Assembly (NCBI GenBank): GCA_031291645.1
Contig: JARLIQ010000028.1
Location: 47,384 to 111,383 of the forward strand
Length of the DNA stretch: 64,000 bases
Reading direction: 5' to 3'
Source: Caulobacteraceae bacterium
GTDB lineage: Bacteria > Pseudomonadota > Alphaproteobacteria > Caulobacterales > Caulobacteraceae
A program made the position numbers and the translations under genes. Of this stretch, positions 61,206 to 64,000 are shown piece by piece. Numbering within the stretch: position 1 is the stretch's first letter; every line of letters starts with the position of its first letter. The notes beneath the pieces were generated by a model. The model ran no database searches, was not told where the DNA came from, and saw only the letters and a list, made by a program, of their open reading frames with translations.

Positions 61206-63643
61206 GGGCGGCGGGCTGGGCCTCGGCCCTGGTGGCGGCGCTGCTGACGTGGGCTCCGGCGGCGGCCCAGGGGCTGAGCGTCCGCGCCTCGGCGCCGGAT
61301 GCGCGGTTCCAGCTGCTGCGCGCGGGCGAGCGCATTCCGGTCCTGGCCGGCGGCTTTGCGGTCGAGGTCGACGGCCGCTGGATCGGCGCGGACGCCTATC
61401 CGTCGCGGCGCGTCGTCCGGGCCGTCCGTGACGAGGCCGGCGCCATCTGCCAGGAGACCAGCCTCGTGGCCTCCGGCCGGCCGGACGCTCCCGACCTGAC
61501 GGCGACGCTGTCGGTCTGCGGCGCGGGCGAGGTCGCCCGGCTGAACCTTACGGCGCGAAACGGCGGCGCGGCGCCGTTCAGGATCGGCGGCTTCCGCCCG
61601 ATCGTCGGCGCGCTCGACGCCGCCGGCGCCGGCGTCCGCGTCCTCTCCGACAGCTACAGCGAAGACACTCCGGTGCTGAAGGTGCGCGACCTGCTCGACG
61701 GGGCGGGGCCGCACCTCGGCTACGGCCACCAGTTGGTCTTCGACCGCGCGGCCGGGCGCGGCGTCCTGGTCGGAGCGCTGTCGGCGGACCGCTGGCTGAC
61801 CTACCTGCGCCTGGCGCCGACTGCCGGCGGGCCGGCGCGCCTCGAGGTCGAACAAGCCGGGGTCACCCGGGCGGCCCTGACCAAGTCCCTGGACCGCAGC
61901 CGGCCGCAGGACGTCATGACCTACGAGGCGCCGCTCGCCGCGGGCCAGGCGCTCTCCGGCGAGCCCCTGCTGATCGGCGCGGGCGGGGACGAGCATTGGC
62001 TGATGGAGGCCTACGGCGACGCGGTCGGCCGGCTGGACGGCGCGCGGGTCTCCGGGCCGGCGCCCTGGGGCTGGTGGAGCTGGACGGCCTACTACCACGG
62101 GATCAACGAAGGCGTGGCGACGGCCAACGCCCTGTGGCTGGCCCAGCACCTGAAGGACCAGGGCTTCGACACCCTGCACCTCGACGAGGGCGTGACCTAC
62201 GCTCGCGGGGAATACGAGACCGCCGACGCCGGCAAGTTCCCGCACGGGATGGAGGCGATGGGCCGCACGGCCAGCCGCCTGGGGCTGAGGCTCGGGATGT
62301 GGACGGCGCCCTTCTATGTGTCCGAACGCTCCAGGGTCTTCGCCGAGCATCCCGACTGGCTGGTGCGCAACGGCGAGGGCCAGCCCATCCTGGTCGGCCG
62401 GCAGGAGGGCCGCGAGCGGCTGTTCGCCCTGGATACGACCCATCCCGGCGCCCAGGCCTATCTGCGCCAGACCTACGCCACGCTGGCCCACGTCTGGGGC
62501 GTCGGATACCTCAAGCTCGACTTCATGGACGCGACGGCGGTCGAGGGCGTGCGGTACGACCGGGGCCTGTCCGCCCTCCAGGCCCAGCGCCTGGGCCTGC
62601 GCATCATCCGCGAGGCGGTGGGCGAGGATGTCGTGATCGACAAGGACGGCAGCCCGATGCTGAGCCCGGTCGGCCTCGTCGACGCCGGCCGCATCTCCAA
62701 CGACACCGAGCACAGCTGGCAGGGCACGAAGGACGCGGCCAGCGGCGTCGCGGCCCGCTGGTTCATGAACCGCCGCTGGTTCGTCGCCGATCCGGACGTC
62801 TTCTGCCTGTCCAACCATATCAGCCGCGAGCCGCGCTGGGACGAAAGCGTGACCAGCCTCGACGAGGCCCGCGCCGCGATCACCCTTTCCGCCCTGGCCG
62901 GCGGACTGTTCGAGATCGGCGACGACCTGCCGGCCCTGGGCGCCGAGCCCGAGCGCCTGGCCCTGCTCACCCAACCGGACCTGCTGGCGATGGCCCGGCT
63001 CGGCCGGGCGGCGACGCCGGCCGACCTGATGCGCTTCGATCCGGCGGATGGCCAGCCCTCGGTCTTCGTGCTCCGCGAGTCTGCCCGCCAGGCAGTGGTC
63101 GCGGTGTTCAACTGGACCGATGGCGTTCGCGCCCACCGCCTGCCGCTCCGCGGGCTGGGCCTGGAGCCGGGGCCCTGGACCGGACGGGAGGTCTGGACCG
63201 GCGCCGTGGCGGCCGTCGCGGACGGCGCCCTGACCGTGGCCGACCAGCCCGCCCATTCCGTGCGCCTGTTCGTGCTGACCCGGTCCGACCGCGCGGCGCG
63301 CGCGCCGCAAGCGGCGATCGTCGCACCGGCGCAGGCCGCCCCGGGAGAGAGCGTCGCCTTGACGGCGCGCCTTTCGGGCGACAGCGCCCCGGCGGTCGCC
63401 TATCTCTGGCGCTTCGACGACGGCGTCGAGATCAGGGGCGCGCGGGCCGTGCGGGCCTTCACCCTGCCGGGCGAGCGGACCGCGAGCCTGACGGTGACGG
63501 GGATCGACGGCCTGCGGTCGTCGTCGACGGCGCGGATCGAGGTCGCCGGCGACCTCGTGACCACCTTCCAGCCGGACCGGCTGCGCCGCCCGGCGGGCGG
63601 CGGCGCGTCCGGCGCGGCTCAGGCCGGCGGTTCGACCCCGTAG
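61202..63643 (+). CDS. Alpha-galactosidase-like glycoside hydrolase (GH36/GH27 type)
   Basis: An 813-residue exported enzyme with TTG start inside the TTGA overlap with the phospholipase gene. A signal peptide (WASALVAALLTWAPAAAQG) precedes a beta-sandwich; the TIM barrel holds VGYLKLDFMDATAVEGVR with the nucleophile Asp, and RISNDTEHSWQGTKDA with the likely acid. The last ~100 residues form a PKD-type beta domain (ALTARLSGDSAPAVAYLW). It probably removes a galactosyl unit outside the cytoplasm. The coupling to a phospholipase suggests a glycosylated phospho-compound as the shared substrate. Confidence 0.87.
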   Translation: MRAAGWASALVAALLTWAPAAAQGLSVRASAPDARFQLLRAGERIPVLAGGFAVEVDGRWIGADAYPSRRVVRAVRDEAGAICQETSLVASGRPDAPDLTATLSVCGAGEVARLNLTARNGGAAPFRIGGFRPIVGALDAAGAGVRVLSDSYSEDTPVLKVRDLLDGAGPHLGYGHQLVFDRAAGRGVLVGALSADRWLTYLRLAPTAGGPARLEVEQAGVTRAALTKSLDRSRPQDVMTYEAPLAAGQALSGEPLLIGAGGDEHWLMEAYGDAVGRLDGARVSGPAPWGWWSWTAYYHGINEGVATANALWLAQHLKDQGFDTLHLDEGVTYARGEYETADAGKFPHGMEAMGRTASRLGLRLGMWTAPFYVSERSRVFAEHPDWLVRNGEGQPILVGRQEGRERLFALDTTHPGAQAYLRQTYATLAHVWGVGYLKLDFMDATAVEGVRYDRGLSALQAQRLGLRIIREAVGEDVVIDKDGSPMLSPVGLVDAGRISNDTEHSWQGTKDAASGVAARWFMNRRWFVADPDVFCLSNHISREPRWDESVTSLDEARAAITLSALAGGLFEIGDDLPALGAEPERLALLTQPDLLAMARLGRAATPADLMRFDPADGQPSVFVLRESARQAVVAVFNWTDGVRAHRLPLRGLGLEPGPWTGREVWTGAVAAVADGALTVADQPAHSVRLFVLTRSDRAARAPQAAIVAPAQAAPGESVALTARLSGDSAPAVAYLWRFDDGVEIRGARAVRAFTLPGERTASLTVTGIDGLRSSSTARIEVAGDLVTTFQPDRLRRPAGGGASGAAQAGGSTP

Positions 63644-64000
63644 CGGGTCCGCGCCTGCTCGGCGGTGACGTAGCCGTTCTTGAGGTCGGCCAGAACCTGG
63701 GCGCGGTCGCGTTTCCTGGGGTCGCCGTAGCCGCCGCCGGTGGCGGTGATCAGCCGGAACGTCTCGCCGCTTTCCGCGCGGACGGCGGTGACCATCGAGA
63801 AACGCTCGATGGAGCCATCCTTGCGGATCAAAGCCGCGGCGTTGTTGGAGCCTTCCCGCCCGCCGGCCGCGCCCCAGGGACGCGAGGTGGTGCGGGTCGC
63901 CGAATAGGTCAGGAAGGCCTCCTCGGCGGTGATGCGGTAGTCGAGCACCACGCCCTTGCCGCCGCGCCGCTCGCCCTCGCCGCCCTCGTCGCCGTGGAAG
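63619..64000 (-). CDS. hyuB: Hydantoinase B/oxoprolinase family, C-terminal part
   Basis: The last ~127 codons of an ATP-dependent N-methylhydantoinase/acetone carboxylase-type B subunit, cut by the right edge. GGEGERRGGKGVVLDYRI is the family end region; then TSRPWGAAGGREGSNNAAAL, ETFRLITATGGGYGDPRKRD and VLADLKNGYVTAEQARTRYG follow, as in HyuB. It acts with a HyuA subunit, outside the window. The last 25 bases overlap the convergent galactosidase-like gene. Confidence 0.9.
   Translation of the reverse strand, partial: FHGDEGGEGERRGGKGVVLDYRITAEEAFLTYSATRTTSRPWGAAGGREGSNNAAALIRKDGSIERFSMVTAVRAESGETFRLITATGGGYGDPRKRDRAQVLADLKNGYVTAEQARTRYGVEPPA

Overview
The window reads as chromosome of a high-GC, free-living alphaproteobacterium. 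Caulobacteraceae (Phenylobacterium/Caulobacter-like) is my best guess, inferred from the strong GC bias, two TonB-dependent receptors, Tat-exported phospholipases, acyl-CoA catabolism genes and GC-rich interspersed inverted repeats. No rRNA is present, so the genus is inference.

Left part (1-35.7 kb, core-like, very GC-rich). Histidine utilisation genes (hutI partial, hutF, hutC) diverge from a perfect palindromic HutC-type operator. A ParDE toxin-antitoxin pair follows, then a compact attenuator (leader peptide with Met-Met-Ile-Thr codons, antiterminator, terminator) ahead of two small genes, one ACT-like. Next come MarR-GNAT, MerR and ScfR-type regulators, a crotonase, an aminotransferase, an alkylsulfatase, an amidohydrolase, a RibD/DHFR-like reductase, an acyl-CoA dehydrogenase and a TauD-like dioxygenase. 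A leucine-degradation cluster (isovaleryl-CoA dehydrogenase, then methylcrotonyl-CoA carboxylase beta and alpha) lies next to a LysR regulator. Three copies of a ~145-bp GC-rich inverted-repeat element sit in this stretch. Then come TetR regulators (one a tandem double TetR), a TonB receptor, a tyrosine phosphatase, a Tat-exported phospholipase C, a GST, an archaeal-type prolyl-tRNA synthetase, a YjbR-like protein and MsrA.

Middle part (35.75-48.3 kb). A tRNA-Ser(GGA) gene marks the left edge of a segment with visibly more AT and several decayed genes: a UvrD helicase scrap, and SDR and aldehyde dehydrogenase genes each keeping only their two ends. Inside is an apparently intact catabolic cluster: RidA, TetR, two paralogous MFS transporters, a dimethylformamidase-large-subunit-like amidase, a cytochrome P450 and a D-aminoacylase-like amidohydrolase. 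Three of its intergenic regions share a 15-base motif, CATRTAGCAATWACT. The segment ends with a small membrane protein coupled to a truncated Tlde1/DUF2778-like protein. I infer an acquired island for using an amide-containing compound.

Right part (48.36-64 kb, core-like). An erythromycin-esterase-like protein, a GGGHP-repeat protein, and a polysaccharide deacetylase / putative glycoside hydrolase / serine hydrolase set are followed by a GntR/UTRA regulator. Four TGGT-N4-ACCA dyads precede the regulator, a large TonB receptor, a PhnZ-like HD-domain oxygenase, and a Tat phospholipase C translationally coupled to an alpha-galactosidase-like enzyme. This looks like one regulon for taking up and dismantling a phosphorus-containing, probably glycosylated, compound. 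The window ends inside a hydantoinase-B-type gene.
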